A DNA stretch of 64,000 bases, taken from assembly GCF_040537815.1 (NCBI RefSeq), contig NZ_JBEWSZ010000001.1, positions 3,844,001 through 3,908,000 of the forward strand. The letters run 5' to 3'. The notes beneath the pieces were generated by a model. The model was not told where the DNA came from. It saw only the letters and a program-made list of their open reading frames with translations, and made no database searches. The stretch is from Mesorhizobium shangrilense. GTDB lineage: Bacteria; Pseudomonadota; Alphaproteobacteria; Rhizobiales; Rhizobiaceae. Shown here one piece after another: positions 1-9,191 of this stretch. Positions within the stretch are counted from its first letter, which is position 1; each line of letters begins with the position of its first letter. A program made the translations under genes and the position numbers.

Positions 1-13
1 GCCCCGTTGCGGC

Positions 14-274
14 CTATTTGGGCCGCGGCCGGATAATGATCGGGCGATAGAACACAGGCTGGTCCCAGGGATCGAAGGCCGGCGTGGCGCGCAGTTCCGC
101 GCGCCGCTCAAGATCGATGCGCTGCAGGCACTCGGCAAAGGCGTCGTTCTTCTTGAGGAAGCCATAGGACCGGCATTTCGCCTCGTCAGCGGCACGGCGA
201 TCCTGCGCCGACATCGTCGTGCAGCCGGCACTGATTGCCGCCAGTGCGGCCACGATCGCTATCTTGCGCCACAT
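14..274 (-). CDS. small predicted lipoprotein, unknown function
   Basis: An 86-aa protein of unknown function. The N-terminus is a short signal (Trp-Arg-Lys then a hydrophobic Ala/Ile/Val run) ending in a lipobox-like AISAGC with Cys18, so it is probably lipidated and exported. Two further Cys (in KCRSYGF and ECLQRI) could form a disulfide; the C-terminal tail is rich in Ile, Arg and Pro. I chose the ATG at 274 because GAGGAGG lies 6 bases upstream (281-287). A TTG at 289 would add five residues and overlap that Shine-Dalgarno sequence. The AT-rich stretch at 291-325 probably holds its promoter. No family was recognised. Confidence 0.65.
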   Translation of the reverse strand: MWRKIAIVAALAAISAGCTTMSAQDRRAADEAKCRSYGFLKKNDAFAECLQRIDLERRAELRATPAFDPWDQPVFYRPIIIRPRPK

Positions 275-384
275 GGAGATCCTCCTCAAATAAAGTGGAG
301 GTTTATTGTATACTTATTTTCGACGGATGACACGCCCCGGCTTTGATGCAGGCCCAGCGCCCTCTTGGGCCTGCCAGATCATTG

Positions 385-1671
385 TCAGCGGCCGGTCGGG
401 CGATGCCGGCGGTTCACCGTTGCCGGCCTCCCCTCGATAGCAAGCCGCGTGTCCTGCCTGGTCCGCTCCGCCACCACCTTGCCCCTTGCGATGACGCAGA
501 TGCGCTCGGCGCGCAGGCGCAAGGCCTCGATCGGGTTGCCGGCATCGAGAACGACGAGGCTGGCGCGCTTGCCGACCGCCAGGCCCAGATGATCCAGCCC
601 CATGATGGCGGCGTTGACGTTGGTGACCATGTCGAAGCAGCGCGCCATGTCGGCTGGACTCGACATCTGGGCGACATGAAGGCCCATGAAGGCGACGTCG
701 AGCATGTCGGCGGTGCCCAGGGAATACCAGGGATCGAGCACGCAATCCTGACCCCAGCCGACACGGATGCCGAGCGCCTGCATTTCCTTGACCCGGGTCA
801 GGCCGCGGCGTTTCGGAAATGTGTCGTGGCGACCTTGCAGCATGATGTTGATCAACGGATTGGGGATGGCTGAAACACCCGCCTCTGCGATCAGCGGCAG
901 AAGCTTCGAGACATAATAATTGTCCATCGAATGCATGGAGGTGAGATGCGAGCCGGCCACCCTGCCCTGCAATCCGAGGCGCTGCGTTTCATAGGCCAGC
1001 TGTTCGACATGGCGCGACAGCGGATCGTCGGTCTCGTCGCAATGCAGGTCGACCATCAGGCCGCGCTTGGCCGCGATCTCGCAGAGTTCGCTCACCGAAC
1101 GCGCGCCGTCGGCCATGGTGCGCTCGAAATGCGGAATGCCACCGACGACATCGACGCCCATGTCGAGGGCACGGAGGGTGTTTTCACGCGCTGTCGGCGA
1201 GCGGTAAAATCCATCCTGCGGGAAGGCGACCAATTGCAGGTCGATATAGGGCGCGATGGTTTTCTTCACGTCGAGCAGCGCTTCCACCGCCAGCAGCCGG
1301 TCGTCGCAGACATCGACATGCGTGCGGATGGCCAGCAGGCCCATCGACACCGCCCAGTCGCAATAGGCGAGCGCGCGGTCGCGCACCGCCTCATGCGTCA
1401 ACAGCGGCTTCAATTCACCCCACAGTGAAATGCCTTCCAGCAGCGTGCCCGACGCATTGATGCGCGGGATACCGTAGGACAGGGTCGCATCCATGTGGAA
1501 ATGTGGATCGACGAAGGGCGGCGAGACCAGATTGCCGCGCGCGTCGATGGCTGTACCCGCCGTGACATTCAGTTCGGGCTCGATCGCCACGATCGTCTCG
1601 CCGACAATGCCGATGTCGGCGATCCTGCCGTCAGGCAGCGTTCCGCCGCGCACGATAAGGTCGAAATTCAT
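385..1671 (-). CDS. cytosine deaminase-like amidohydrolase (CodA family)
   Basis: A 428-aa metal-dependent hydrolase of the amidohydrolase superfamily, cytosine deaminase / N-isopropylammelide hydrolase branch. It should hydrolyse an exocyclic amine or amide from a pyrimidine or triazine-like ring in the cytoplasm. Metal ligands are visible: HFHMD (57-61), DLHCDE (208-213), HLTSM (242-246) and GQDCVLDPW (307-315), whose Asp is the usual last ligand. The C-terminal small beta domain (VGKRASLVVLDAG) is present and length is normal for the family. It stands alone here, with no transporter or regulator beside it, so the true substrate (cytosine, creatinine-like or another ring) is open. Confidence 0.85.
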   Translation of the reverse strand: MNFDLIVRGGTLPDGRIADIGIVGETIVAIEPELNVTAGTAIDARGNLVSPPFVDPHFHMDATLSYGIPRINASGTLLEGISLWGELKPLLTHEAVRDRALAYCDWAVSMGLLAIRTHVDVCDDRLLAVEALLDVKKTIAPYIDLQLVAFPQDGFYRSPTARENTLRALDMGVDVVGGIPHFERTMADGARSVSELCEIAAKRGLMVDLHCDETDDPLSRHVEQLAYETQRLGLQGRVAGSHLTSMHSMDNYYVSKLLPLIAEAGVSAIPNPLINIMLQGRHDTFPKRRGLTRVKEMQALGIRVGWGQDCVLDPWYSLGTADMLDVAFMGLHVAQMSSPADMARCFDMVTNVNAAIMGLDHLGLAVGKRASLVVLDAGNPIEALRLRAERICVIARGKVVAERTRQDTRLAIEGRPATVNRRHRPTGR

Positions 1672-1803
1672 CGTTCGTCATCCCCTTGAAGAATCATGTC
1701 GCGACAGTGGCGCAAAGGACAGCCTGCCGCAGTCGTTTCCTTCGAATGACTGCTACAGGTTCCATCACGCGGCAACTGGTTCTATAAGCCGCCTCTCGCC
1801 CCT

Positions 1804-3603
1804 GTGGCGAATCCGAAATTCGCGTCAGTCAGACATGGGATCCACCATTTGTTTCGCTTCTTCCGTTCGACGGAGAACCAGCGCCTTGTCGTAAGGCTGG
1901 TCAGGGAATCCTTCCGGCAACACATGTTCGGATACGGCGCCGCCATCCTGTCGATGCTGGTGGTGGCCGGCATGACGGCTGCCAGTGCCTGGATCCTGCG
2001 AGAAATCACCAATGAATTCGTGATCGACAAGAGAATCGAACGCGTCAACATGATTGCCGCGGCGGTCGCCGTGATCTTCATCGTCAAGGGCGTCGCCAAT
2101 TTCGTCCAGGCCTACTTCATGAGCCGGGTCGGCAACGCCATCATCGCTGAACGGCAGCGCAAGATCTACGACCGCATACTGGCGCAAGGTATCGAATTCT
2201 ACCATTCGACCTCGTCGTCCGACCTGATCACCCGCATGACCAACAACGCGCAGGCGGCACGCAACGTGCTCGACCTCGTCGTCACGTCCTATGTACGGGA
2301 TCTGGTGACCTTGGTTGCCCTCGTGCTGGTCATGATCGTGCAGCAGCCAGCGCTGTCCCTGATCTGCTTCGTCGTCGGCCCCCTGGCCATCTACGGGGTC
2401 AACCTCATCCTGAAGCGCGTCCGCAAATTCGCCGCCATGGAGTTCCGCTCGGTCGGCCAGATCGTGCAAGTGATCCAGGAAACCGCGATCGGTGTGCGCG
2501 TGGTCAAGGCCTTCAACCTCGAAGGCATGATGCGCAAGCGCATGTACAGGGCGGTGTCGGACGTCGAGGACCGGGCCAACAACATCGCGACTCTGGAAGC
2601 CGTTACCAGTCCGGTGATGGAAACGCTCGCCGGGCTGGCGATCGCCGGCGCTGTCCTGGTCAGCGGCCTTCTGGTCCTGGAAGGCGGCCAGACACCAGGC
2701 GGCATCATGGCCTTCATCGCGGCGTTGCTGCTGGCCTATGAGCCGGCGAAGCGCCTTGCGCGCGTGCGCATCGCGCTTGAGAGTGGCATTGTCGGCGTGC
2801 GCATGATGTTCCAGCTGGCCGACGAGCCGCTGACGCTGGCCGAGAAGCCGGATGCGAAGCCACTTCTGGCCGGACCGGGCGAGATCAGGTTCGACGCCGT
2901 CAGCTTCGCCTATCAAAATGGCCCGCCGGTGCTCGACCGGTTCGACATGACGCTTGCGCCCGGCAAGATGACGGCACTGGTCGGACCGTCCGGCAGCGGC
3001 AAATCGACGATTTTGAACCTGATCATGCGTATGTACGACCCTCAGAGCGGCAGGGTGCTGTTCGATGGCCAGGACATCTCCCATGCCACGCTCGCCTCGC
3101 TGCGGGAAAAGATCGCCTATGTCAGCCAGGACACGTTCCTGTTTGCTGGCACGATCATGCACAACATCCGCCTCGGGCGTCAGGATGCGACGGATGCGGA
3201 GGTGATCGCCGCCGCCAGGGCCGCCAATGCACACGACTTCATCAGCGCGCAGGCGAAAGGCTACGAGACGGAAGTCGGCGAAAACGGCGCCTTCTTGTCC
3301 GGTGGCCAGCGTCAACGCATTTCAATCGCCCGCGCCATGCTGCGCAATGCCGAGATCCTGTTGCTGGACGAGGCGACGAGCGCGCTCGATGCCGAATCGG
3401 AGGCGCTGTTCCGCGACGCATTGCAGCAACTGACCGAGGGACGCACGACGATCGTCATCGCGCATCGTCTGTCGACCGTGCACCAGGCCGACACGATCGT
3501 CGTGCTCGAAGCCGGCAAGGTGGTGGAGAGCGGCCCGCACAGGGACCTTCTCAAGCAGGGCGGGCTCTATCAGAAGCTGTATGAATATCAGCTGATGCCG
3601 TGA
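1804..3603 (+). CDS. ABC exporter, fused membrane and ATPase domains (MsbA/HlyB type)
   Basis: A 599-aa half-transporter that would work as a homodimer in the inner membrane, exporting a lipid, drug or peptide. Residues about 40-330 form a six-helix ABC transmembrane domain. The ATPase domain has Walker A GPSGSGKST near 394-402, signature LSGGQRQR near 499, Walker B ILLLDEATSALD near 518-529 and the H-loop AHRLS near 553. The GTG at 1804 gives the full open frame; the family N-terminus is variable, so a start further in is possible. It converges on ilvD, with a shared hairpin between them. The substrate is not predictable. Confidence 0.9.
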   Translation: MANPKFASVRHGIHHLFRFFRSTENQRLVVRLVRESFRQHMFGYGAAILSMLVVAGMTAASAWILREITNEFVIDKRIERVNMIAAAVAVIFIVKGVANFVQAYFMSRVGNAIIAERQRKIYDRILAQGIEFYHSTSSSDLITRMTNNAQAARNVLDLVVTSYVRDLVTLVALVLVMIVQQPALSLICFVVGPLAIYGVNLILKRVRKFAAMEFRSVGQIVQVIQETAIGVRVVKAFNLEGMMRKRMYRAVSDVEDRANNIATLEAVTSPVMETLAGLAIAGAVLVSGLLVLEGGQTPGGIMAFIAALLLAYEPAKRLARVRIALESGIVGVRMMFQLADEPLTLAEKPDAKPLLAGPGEIRFDAVSFAYQNGPPVLDRFDMTLAPGKMTALVGPSGSGKSTILNLIMRMYDPQSGRVLFDGQDISHATLASLREKIAYVSQDTFLFAGTIMHNIRLGRQDATDAEVIAAARAANAHDFISAQAKGYETEVGENGAFLSGGQRQRISIARAMLRNAEILLLDEATSALDAESEALFRDALQQLTEGRTTIVIAHRLSTVHQADTIVVLEAGKVVESGPHRDLLKQGGLYQKLYEYQLMP

Positions 3604-3607
3604 GGGC

Positions 3608-3638
3608 TTTTCCTTCTCCCCCTGTGGGAGAAGGAAAA
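3608..3638. terminator. bidirectional hairpin between ABC exporter and ilvD
   Basis: A perfect 13-bp inverted repeat (arms 3608-3620 and 3626-3638, TTTTCCTTCTCCC and its complement) with a 5-base loop, between two convergent genes. The flanking T and A runs let it act as an intrinsic terminator in both directions. Its sequence is the same as the outer arm of the larger palindromic repeat at 6228-6377, so it is probably a minimal copy of that rhizobial repeat family. Confidence 0.7.
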
Positions 3639-3645
3639 ACTGCCC

Positions 3646-5490
3646 TTATTCCGGAACGTGCCTCACCGCACCCTTGTCGGCGCTGGTCGCAAAGGCGGCA
3701 TAGGCTCGCAAGGCGGTCGTCACCTTGCGCTTGCGCTTCTCCTGCGGCTTCCAGGCGCCCGCACCCTTTGCTTCCATCGCTGCCCGGCGGCTGGCAAGCT
3801 CGGCTTCGCTGACAGCGATGCGGATGGTGCGGTTCGGAATGTCGATCTCCACCGTATCGCCTTCCTGCACCAGCCCGATCAATCCGCCCTCCGCGGCCTC
3901 CGGCGAGACATGGCCGATCGACAGGCCCGACGTACCGCCGGAGAAGCGGCCATCGGTGACCAGCGCGCAGGCCTTGCCGAGGCCCTTCGACTTCAGATAG
4001 CTGGTCGGGTAAAGCATTTCCTGCATGCCGGGACCGCCGCGCGGCCCCTCGTAGCGGATGACGACGACGTCGCCGGCCTTGATCTCGTTCGACAGGATCG
4101 CCTTGACGCTGGCGTCCTGGCTTTCGAACACGCGGGCCGGACCCGTGAATTTCAGGATCGATTCATCGACGCCGGCGGTCTTCACGATGCAGCCGTCAAG
4201 CGCCAGATTGCCTTTCAGGACGGCGAGGCCGCCATCCTTGGAGAAGGGATGCTCCGCTGAGCGGATGACACCTTTTTCGCGGTCGAGATCGAGCTCGTCC
4301 CAGCGGCGGTCCTGGCTGAAGGCGACCTGTGTCGGCACGCCACCGGGTGCGGCCAGGAAGAAGTCGCGGACGCTTTGGCTCGAGGTGCGGGAGATGTCCC
4401 AATGGTCGAGTGCTTCACCTAGCGTTGAGGTATGCACGGTCGGCAGATCGCGGTTGATCAGCCCGGCATTGTCGAGCTGGCCGAGGATCGCCATGATGCC
4501 GCCGGCGCGATGGACGTCTTCCATGTGCACATCCGACTTGGCAGGAGCTACCTTGCACAGCACCGGCACCCTGCGTGACAGTGCATCAATGTCATCCTGG
4601 TCGAAATCGATCTCGCCCTCATGCGCCGCGGCCAGGATGTGCAGCACGGTGTTGGTCGAGCCGCCCATGGCGATATCGAGCGTCATGGCGTTCTCGAACG
4701 CGCCCTTCGCGGCGATGTTGCGTGGCAACGCCGTCTCGTCGTCCTGCTCGTAATAGCGCTGGGCGAGATCGACGATCAGATGGCCGGCCTCGACGAACAG
4801 ACGCTTGCGGTCGGCATGCGTGGCCAGCGTCGAGCCGTTGCCCGGCAGCGACAATCCCAGCGCTTCGGTCAGGCAGTTCATCGAATTGGCGGTGAACATG
4901 CCCGAGCAGGAGCCGCAGGTCGGGCATGCCGAGCGCTCGATGGTCTTGACGTCCTCATCGGAAATCTTGTCGTCGGCGGCGGCAACCATGGCATCGACGA
5001 GGTCGAGCGCCTGCGTCTTGCCGGCCAGCACGACCTTGCCGGCCTCCATCGGTCCGCCGGAAACGAAGACGGTCGGGATGTTGAGGCGCAAGCTGGCCAT
5101 CAGCATTCCCGGCGTGATCTTGTCGCAATTGGAGATGCAGACCATGGCGTCGGCGCAATGCGCGTTGACCATGTATTCGACCGAGTCGGCGATCAGTTCG
5201 CGCGACGGCAGCGAATAGAGCATGCCGTCATGGCCCATCGCGATGCCGTCGTCGACGGCGATGGTGTTGAACTCCTTGGCAACGCCGCCAGCCTTCTCGA
5301 TCTCGCGCGCCACCAGCTGGCCAAGGTCCTTCAAATGGACATGGCCCGGCACGAACTGGGTGAAGGAATTGACCACCGCGATGATCGGCTTGCCGAAATC
5401 GCTGTCCTTCATACCGGTGGCGCGCCAGAGGCCGCGGGCGCCGGCCATGTTGCGGCCATGGGTGGTGGTGCGGGAGCGATAGGCAGGCAT
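3646..5490 (-). CDS. ilvD: dihydroxy-acid dehydratase
   Basis: A 614-aa IlvD that dehydrates 2,3-dihydroxy-isovalerate and -methylvalerate to the 2-oxo acids of valine and isoleucine synthesis (EC 4.2.1.9). The length is normal. The Fe-S cluster cysteines are in SNCDKITPG and in [16 protein letters not shown], and the C-terminal active-site region [15 protein letters not shown] is intact. The [21 protein letters not shown] start is the classic family N-terminus. It is a stand-alone gene with no leader or other ilv gene nearby. Fe-S dependence ties it to the cluster-assembly gene at 38.2 kb only in a general way. Confidence 0.98.
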   Translation of the reverse strand: MPAYRSRTTTHGRNMAGARGLWRATGMKDSDFGKPIIAVVNSFTQFVPGHVHLKDLGQLVAREIEKAGGVAKEFNTIAVDDGIAMGHDGMLYSLPSRELIADSVEYMVNAHCADAMVCISNCDKITPGMLMASLRLNIPTVFVSGGPMEAGKVVLAGKTQALDLVDAMVAAADDKISDEDVKTIERSACPTCGSCSGMFTANSMNCLTEALGLSLPGNGSTLATHADRKRLFVEAGHLIVDLAQRYYEQDDETALPRNIAAKGAFENAMTLDIAMGGSTNTVLHILAAAHEGEIDFDQDDIDALSRRVPVLCKVAPAKSDVHMEDVHRAGGIMAILGQLDNAGLINRDLPTVHTSTLGEALDHWDISRTSSQSVRDFFLAAPGGVPTQVAFSQDRRWDELDLDREKGVIRSAEHPFSKDGGLAVLKGNLALDGCIVKTAGVDESILKFTGPARVFESQDASVKAILSNEIKAGDVVVIRYEGPRGGPGMQEMLYPTSYLKSKGLGKACALVTDGRFSGGTSGLSIGHVSPEAAEGGLIGLVQEGDTVEIDIPNRTIRIAVSEAELASRRAAMEAKGAGAWKPQEKRKRKVTTALRAYAAFATSADKGAVRHVPE

Positions 5491-5743
5491 GTTTTTTCCT
5501 TGGTGGCTGGCCGCTGCCTAAGCATGGCGCGGCGGAGCTGAATTCGGACCGCAGGCGTTATAACCGCCATAGCTTGGTCTGGCCACAATTTTGCAATGCG
5601 CCAGATTCTCAAAGAAAATTGCGCGCCGCTGTCGGATCGCGTGTCGCACGTCCGTCCTTGGGCAGACGGCAGGGGAATGGCGCCATTCTTGGCGCCAACC
5701 GTTCAACCGCAGCAGCAACCAAAACAGCCCGAGGAGAGAGACG

Positions 5744-6214
5744 ATGCAAAAGATCACCACCTTCCTGTGGTTCGACGGACAGGCCGAAGAGGCGATGAAC
5801 CACTACATCTCCATCTTCGAGAACTCGAAAGTGCTCAGCGTGACACGCTGGCCAAAAGGCCACGCCGAGGAAGGCAAAGTGCTGGTGGCCTCGTTCGAAC
5901 TCGACGGCATCCAGTTCCAGGCGCTGAATGGCGGGCCGCAGTACAAGTTCACCGAGGCGATGTCGCTCTCCATCGACTGCAAGACGCAGCAAGAAGTCGA
6001 TCATTTCTGGACAAGGCTGACCGAGGGCGGCGGCGAACCCGGGCCTTGCGGCTGGCTGAAGGACAAGTTCGGCGTCTCCTGGCAGGTCGTGCCGGAGCAA
6101 TTGCCGAGACTGCTGCAGGATCCGGACCGGGCCAAGGCCGGCCGGGTGATGAATGCGATGATGCAGATGGGCAAGATTGATATCGCCAAGATCGAAGCGG
6201 CGGCGAAGGGGTGA
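5744..6214 (+). CDS. VOC/PhnB-like protein (3-dmu-9_3-mt fold)
   Basis: A 156-aa protein of the PhnB / 3-demethylubiquinone methyltransferase-like branch of the VOC superfamily. It starts with the typical ITTFLWFDGQAEEAMNHY and has the conserved GxxCGWLKDKFGVSWQVVP near 105-125. Members are small metal-binding folds of mostly unknown function; the old methyltransferase name is not supported by data. The ATG at 5744 has GAGGAGAG at 5731-5738, which decides the start although the frame is open further upstream. It converges on prfC across a 150-bp palindromic repeat. Confidence 0.85.
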   Translation: MQKITTFLWFDGQAEEAMNHYISIFENSKVLSVTRWPKGHAEEGKVLVASFELDGIQFQALNGGPQYKFTEAMSLSIDCKTQQEVDHFWTRLTEGGGEPGPCGWLKDKFGVSWQVVPEQLPRLLQDPDRAKAGRVMNAMMQMGKIDIAKIEAAAKG

Positions 6215-6227
6215 GCCCTGCGCGGTC

Positions 6228-6377
6228 TTCCCTTCTCCCCCTGTGGGAGAAGGTGGATCGGCGCGAAGCGCCGAGACGGTTGAGGGGTGCTCCAGCGGAG
6301 TGAGGCGTTGGCGTTCCCCGGAACACCCCTCATCCGTCGCCTTCGGCGACACCTTCTCCCACAAGGGGAGAAGGGAA
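6228..6377. repeat. rhizobial palindromic intergenic repeat (RIME-like), 150 bp
   Basis: A long near-palindrome between the convergent VOC gene and prfC. The outer 28-base arms (from 6228 and up to 6377) match at all but one position when inverted. Inner arms TTGAGGGGTG (near 6280) and CACCCCTCAT (near 6325-6334) pair again, so the whole could fold as a cruciform or long hairpin. The layout resembles the mosaic palindromic elements described in Rhizobiales. It probably also terminates both genes. Confidence 0.75.
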
Positions 6378-6389
6378 AGGCAGCGCGGC

Positions 6390-7982
6390 TTACGCCGCCT
6401 TGTCGCGGACCTGATAGTCCTTGATCGTGGCGAAGCGGATCGCTTTCCAGCGCTCGGCTTCGTAGTTCAGCGAGAAGGCGTGCTGGGCGAGGAAGACCGG
6501 ATCGTTGTCGAGGTCGCGGGCGATGTCGCCTCTGTGCGCCTCGATGAAGCGGTGAACCTCGGCCTTGTCGTCGGCCGATATCCAGCGGCATACCGAGAAG
6601 CGCGACATCTCGAATTCGACCGGCAGCGTGTATTCGAAGTTCAGCCGCTCCTTCAACACGTCGAGCTGCAGGGCGCCAACGACGCCGACGATGGCCGGTG
6701 AACCGTCCTCGGGCGAGAACAGCTGCACGACGCCCTCCTCGGCCATCTGGTGCAGTGCTTCCTTGAGCTTCTTGGCCTTCATCGCATCGCCGAGGCGGAC
6801 GCGGCGCAGGATTTCCGGGGCAAAATTCGGCACACCACGGAACAGGATCTCCTCGCCCTCGGTCAGCGTGTCGCCAATGCGCAGCGTACCATGATTGGGG
6901 ATGCCGACGACGTCGCCGGCAAAGGCCTCGTCGGCGGTGACGCGGGTGCGGGCGAAGAAAAACTGCGGCGCCGACAGTGACATCGGCTTGCCTGTGCGCA
7001 CCAGCTTGGCTTTCATGCCGCGCTCGAGCTTGCCCGAGCAGACGCGGACGAAAGCGATGCGGTCGCGGTGGTTGGGATCCATGTTGGCCTGGATCTTGAA
7101 GACGAAGGACGTCATCTTGTCCTCGGTCGCCTCGACCTTGCGCGTGTCGGCCTCCTGCGCGCGCGGCGGCGGCCCATAGGCGCCGAGCGCCTCGATCAGG
7201 TCGCGGACGCCATAGTTGCGCAGCGCCGAGCCGAAATAAACCGGCGTCAGATGGCCTTCACGGAAGGCGTCGAGGTCGAGCGGCCGGCAGGCTTCGCGCG
7301 CCAGTTCGAGCTCCTCGATGAAGGCCTCGCGCTCGTTTTCCGGCAGCAGGCCGGCGACGCGGTTGGAATCGGGACCGTTGACCGGCGTGCGTTCCTTTTC
7401 CGCATCGCCCTTGCGCACGGCATTCTGAGCCAGATGATAGGTGCCGGAGAACGTCTTGCCGCGGCCGATCGGCCAGGTGATCGGCGCGGTGTCCAGCGCC
7501 AGCTTCTGCTCGATCTCGTCGAGGATCTCGAACGGATCGCGGCTTTCGCGGTCCATCTTGTTGATGAAGGTGATGATCGGGATGTCGCGCAGGCGGCAGA
7601 CCTCGAACAGTTTCAGCGTGCGCGGCTCGATGCCCTTGGCGGCGTCGATCACCATGACCGCGCTATCGACCGCCGAAAGCGTGCGGTAGGTATCGTCAGC
7701 GAAATCCTCGTGGCCGGGCGTGTCCAGGAGGTTGAAGACATTGTCCTCATACTCGAACGTCATCACCGAGGTGACGACGGAAATGCCGCGCTCGCGCTCG
7801 ATCTTCATCCAGTCGGAGCGGGTCTGGATCCTGTCCTTCTTGGCCTTGACCTCGCCGGCAAGCTGGATGGCGCCGCCGAACAAAAGCAGCTTTTCGGTGA
7901 GCGTGGTCTTGCCGGCGTCCGGATGCGCGATGATCGCGAAGGTGCGGCGGCGCGATACCGCCTGTTCGATGTCTTCAGCCAA
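6390..7982 (-). CDS. prfC: peptide chain release factor 3
   Basis: A 530-aa translational GTPase that recycles RF1/RF2 from the ribosome after peptide release. The G motifs are complete: AHPDAGKTT (about 19-27), DTPGHEDF (about 93-100) and NKMD (about 147-150). The EF-Tu-like domain II and the RF3-specific C-terminal domain follow, and length matches the family (about 529 aa). It is a single gene. Its start lies 135 bases from the start of the divergent FAD oxidoreductase. Confidence 0.97.
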   Translation of the reverse strand: MAEDIEQAVSRRRTFAIIAHPDAGKTTLTEKLLLFGGAIQLAGEVKAKKDRIQTRSDWMKIERERGISVVTSVMTFEYEDNVFNLLDTPGHEDFADDTYRTLSAVDSAVMVIDAAKGIEPRTLKLFEVCRLRDIPIITFINKMDRESRDPFEILDEIEQKLALDTAPITWPIGRGKTFSGTYHLAQNAVRKGDAEKERTPVNGPDSNRVAGLLPENEREAFIEELELAREACRPLDLDAFREGHLTPVYFGSALRNYGVRDLIEALGAYGPPPRAQEADTRKVEATEDKMTSFVFKIQANMDPNHRDRIAFVRVCSGKLERGMKAKLVRTGKPMSLSAPQFFFARTRVTADEAFAGDVVGIPNHGTLRIGDTLTEGEEILFRGVPNFAPEILRRVRLGDAMKAKKLKEALHQMAEEGVVQLFSPEDGSPAIVGVVGALQLDVLKERLNFEYTLPVEFEMSRFSVCRWISADDKAEVHRFIEAHRGDIARDLDNDPVFLAQHAFSLNYEAERWKAIRFATIKDYQVRDKAA

Positions 7983-8117
7983 TGTCTGGAATCCTGTCTG
8001 TGGCGCGGGCTTCTAGCAGCGCTTCTTGGGCCTGTCGAACAGTTTTGGGCAGATAGGCCTCGCCCAATATGGTAACGGCTAACCGAAATGCCACTCAAAA
8101 TTCGGCAAAGGTCCAGC

Positions 8118-9191
8118 ATGAGCGCGGTCAAGCAAGTTGTGGTCATCGGCGCCGGCATCATCGGCGCCTCCGTCGCCTGGCACCTGGCCAAGGCTGGCGC
8201 ACGGGTGACGGTGATTGCAGAGAGCGCCGTCGGCGGGGTCGCGACACCGAATTCCTTTGCCTGGATCAATGCCAGCTGGGGCAACCCGGAACCCTATTTC
8301 CGGCTACGCACCCGCGCCATGGCCGAATGGACGCGGCTGGCAAAAGACGTTCCCGCCATCCCCCTCGCCTGGTGCGGTGGCCTGTGCTGGGACCTGCCGG
8401 CGGACCGGCTCGAAGCCTACGCGGCGGAGCATTCCGCCTGGGGCTACGGCATCGAGCGGGTTGGCCGAGAGCAGGTGGCGCGCATCGAGCCCAATCTCAC
8501 CGAGCTTCCTGATTTCGCGCTTCATGTTGCCGAGGAAGGCGTGGCCGAACCCGTGGCCACCGCGAAGGTGCTGCTGGCGGATGCGGAACAGGGTGGCGCG
8601 AAAATCATGACCGGAACCGTCACCGCTTTGGTGCTTTCCAACGGCAAGGTCGCCGGCGTGGAAATTTCCGGCCAACGGATTGTCGCCGACGAGGTGGTGA
8701 TCGCGGCCGGCGCCGGCGCTCCGGCGATCGCAGCCACCGCCGGCATCAAGCTGCCGATCGAGACGCCACCAGGTCTGATTGTCCACTCGCGGCCCTACAA
8801 GAAGCTGCTCAACGGGCTGGTGCACGCCGAGAAGCTGCATATGCGCCAGACGGCCGAGGGCCGCATCATCGCCGGCTCGGATTTCGCCGGCGGCAATCCG
8901 GGCGATGACCCTGAAGCCACTGGGCGCGAATTGTTCGCGGTCATGAAGGCAGCGTTACGCGACGGCGACGGGCTGGAGCTGGATTTCCACACGGTTGGCT
9001 ATCGTCCGACACCGATCGACGGCTTTCCGATCATCGGCCGCACCGAGGGTGTCGGCGGCCTCTATGTCGCGGTCATGCATTCCGGGATCACCCTGGCGCC
9101 GGCCGTCGGCCTGTTCGCCGCCCAGGAAATCCTCGACGGCAAGCGCGACCCGCTGCTTGCCCCGTACGGCCTGTCGCGCTTCGCTCAATAG
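8118..9191 (+). CDS. FAD-dependent oxidoreductase (D-amino-acid oxidase/glycine oxidase fold)
   Basis: A 357-aa DAO-family flavoprotein, probably oxidising an amine or amino acid in the cytoplasm. The dinucleotide-binding GAGIIGAS is at 11-18. The C-terminal part carries the family motif around GYRPTPIDGFPIIG and YVAVMHSGITLAPAVG, which closes over the flavin. I prefer the ATG at 8118; an in-frame ATG at 8088 would add ten residues without a better ribosome site. Its last seven bases overlap the end of the convergent amidase. The substrate is unknown. Confidence 0.85.
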   Translation: MSAVKQVVVIGAGIIGASVAWHLAKAGARVTVIAESAVGGVATPNSFAWINASWGNPEPYFRLRTRAMAEWTRLAKDVPAIPLAWCGGLCWDLPADRLEAYAAEHSAWGYGIERVGREQVARIEPNLTELPDFALHVAEEGVAEPVATAKVLLADAEQGGAKIMTGTVTALVLSNGKVAGVEISGQRIVADEVVIAAGAGAPAIAATAGIKLPIETPPGLIVHSRPYKKLLNGLVHAEKLHMRQTAEGRIIAGSDFAGGNPGDDPEATGRELFAVMKAALRDGDGLELDFHTVGYRPTPIDGFPIIGRTEGVGGLYVAVMHSGITLAPAVGLFAAQEILDGKRDPLLAPYGLSRFAQ

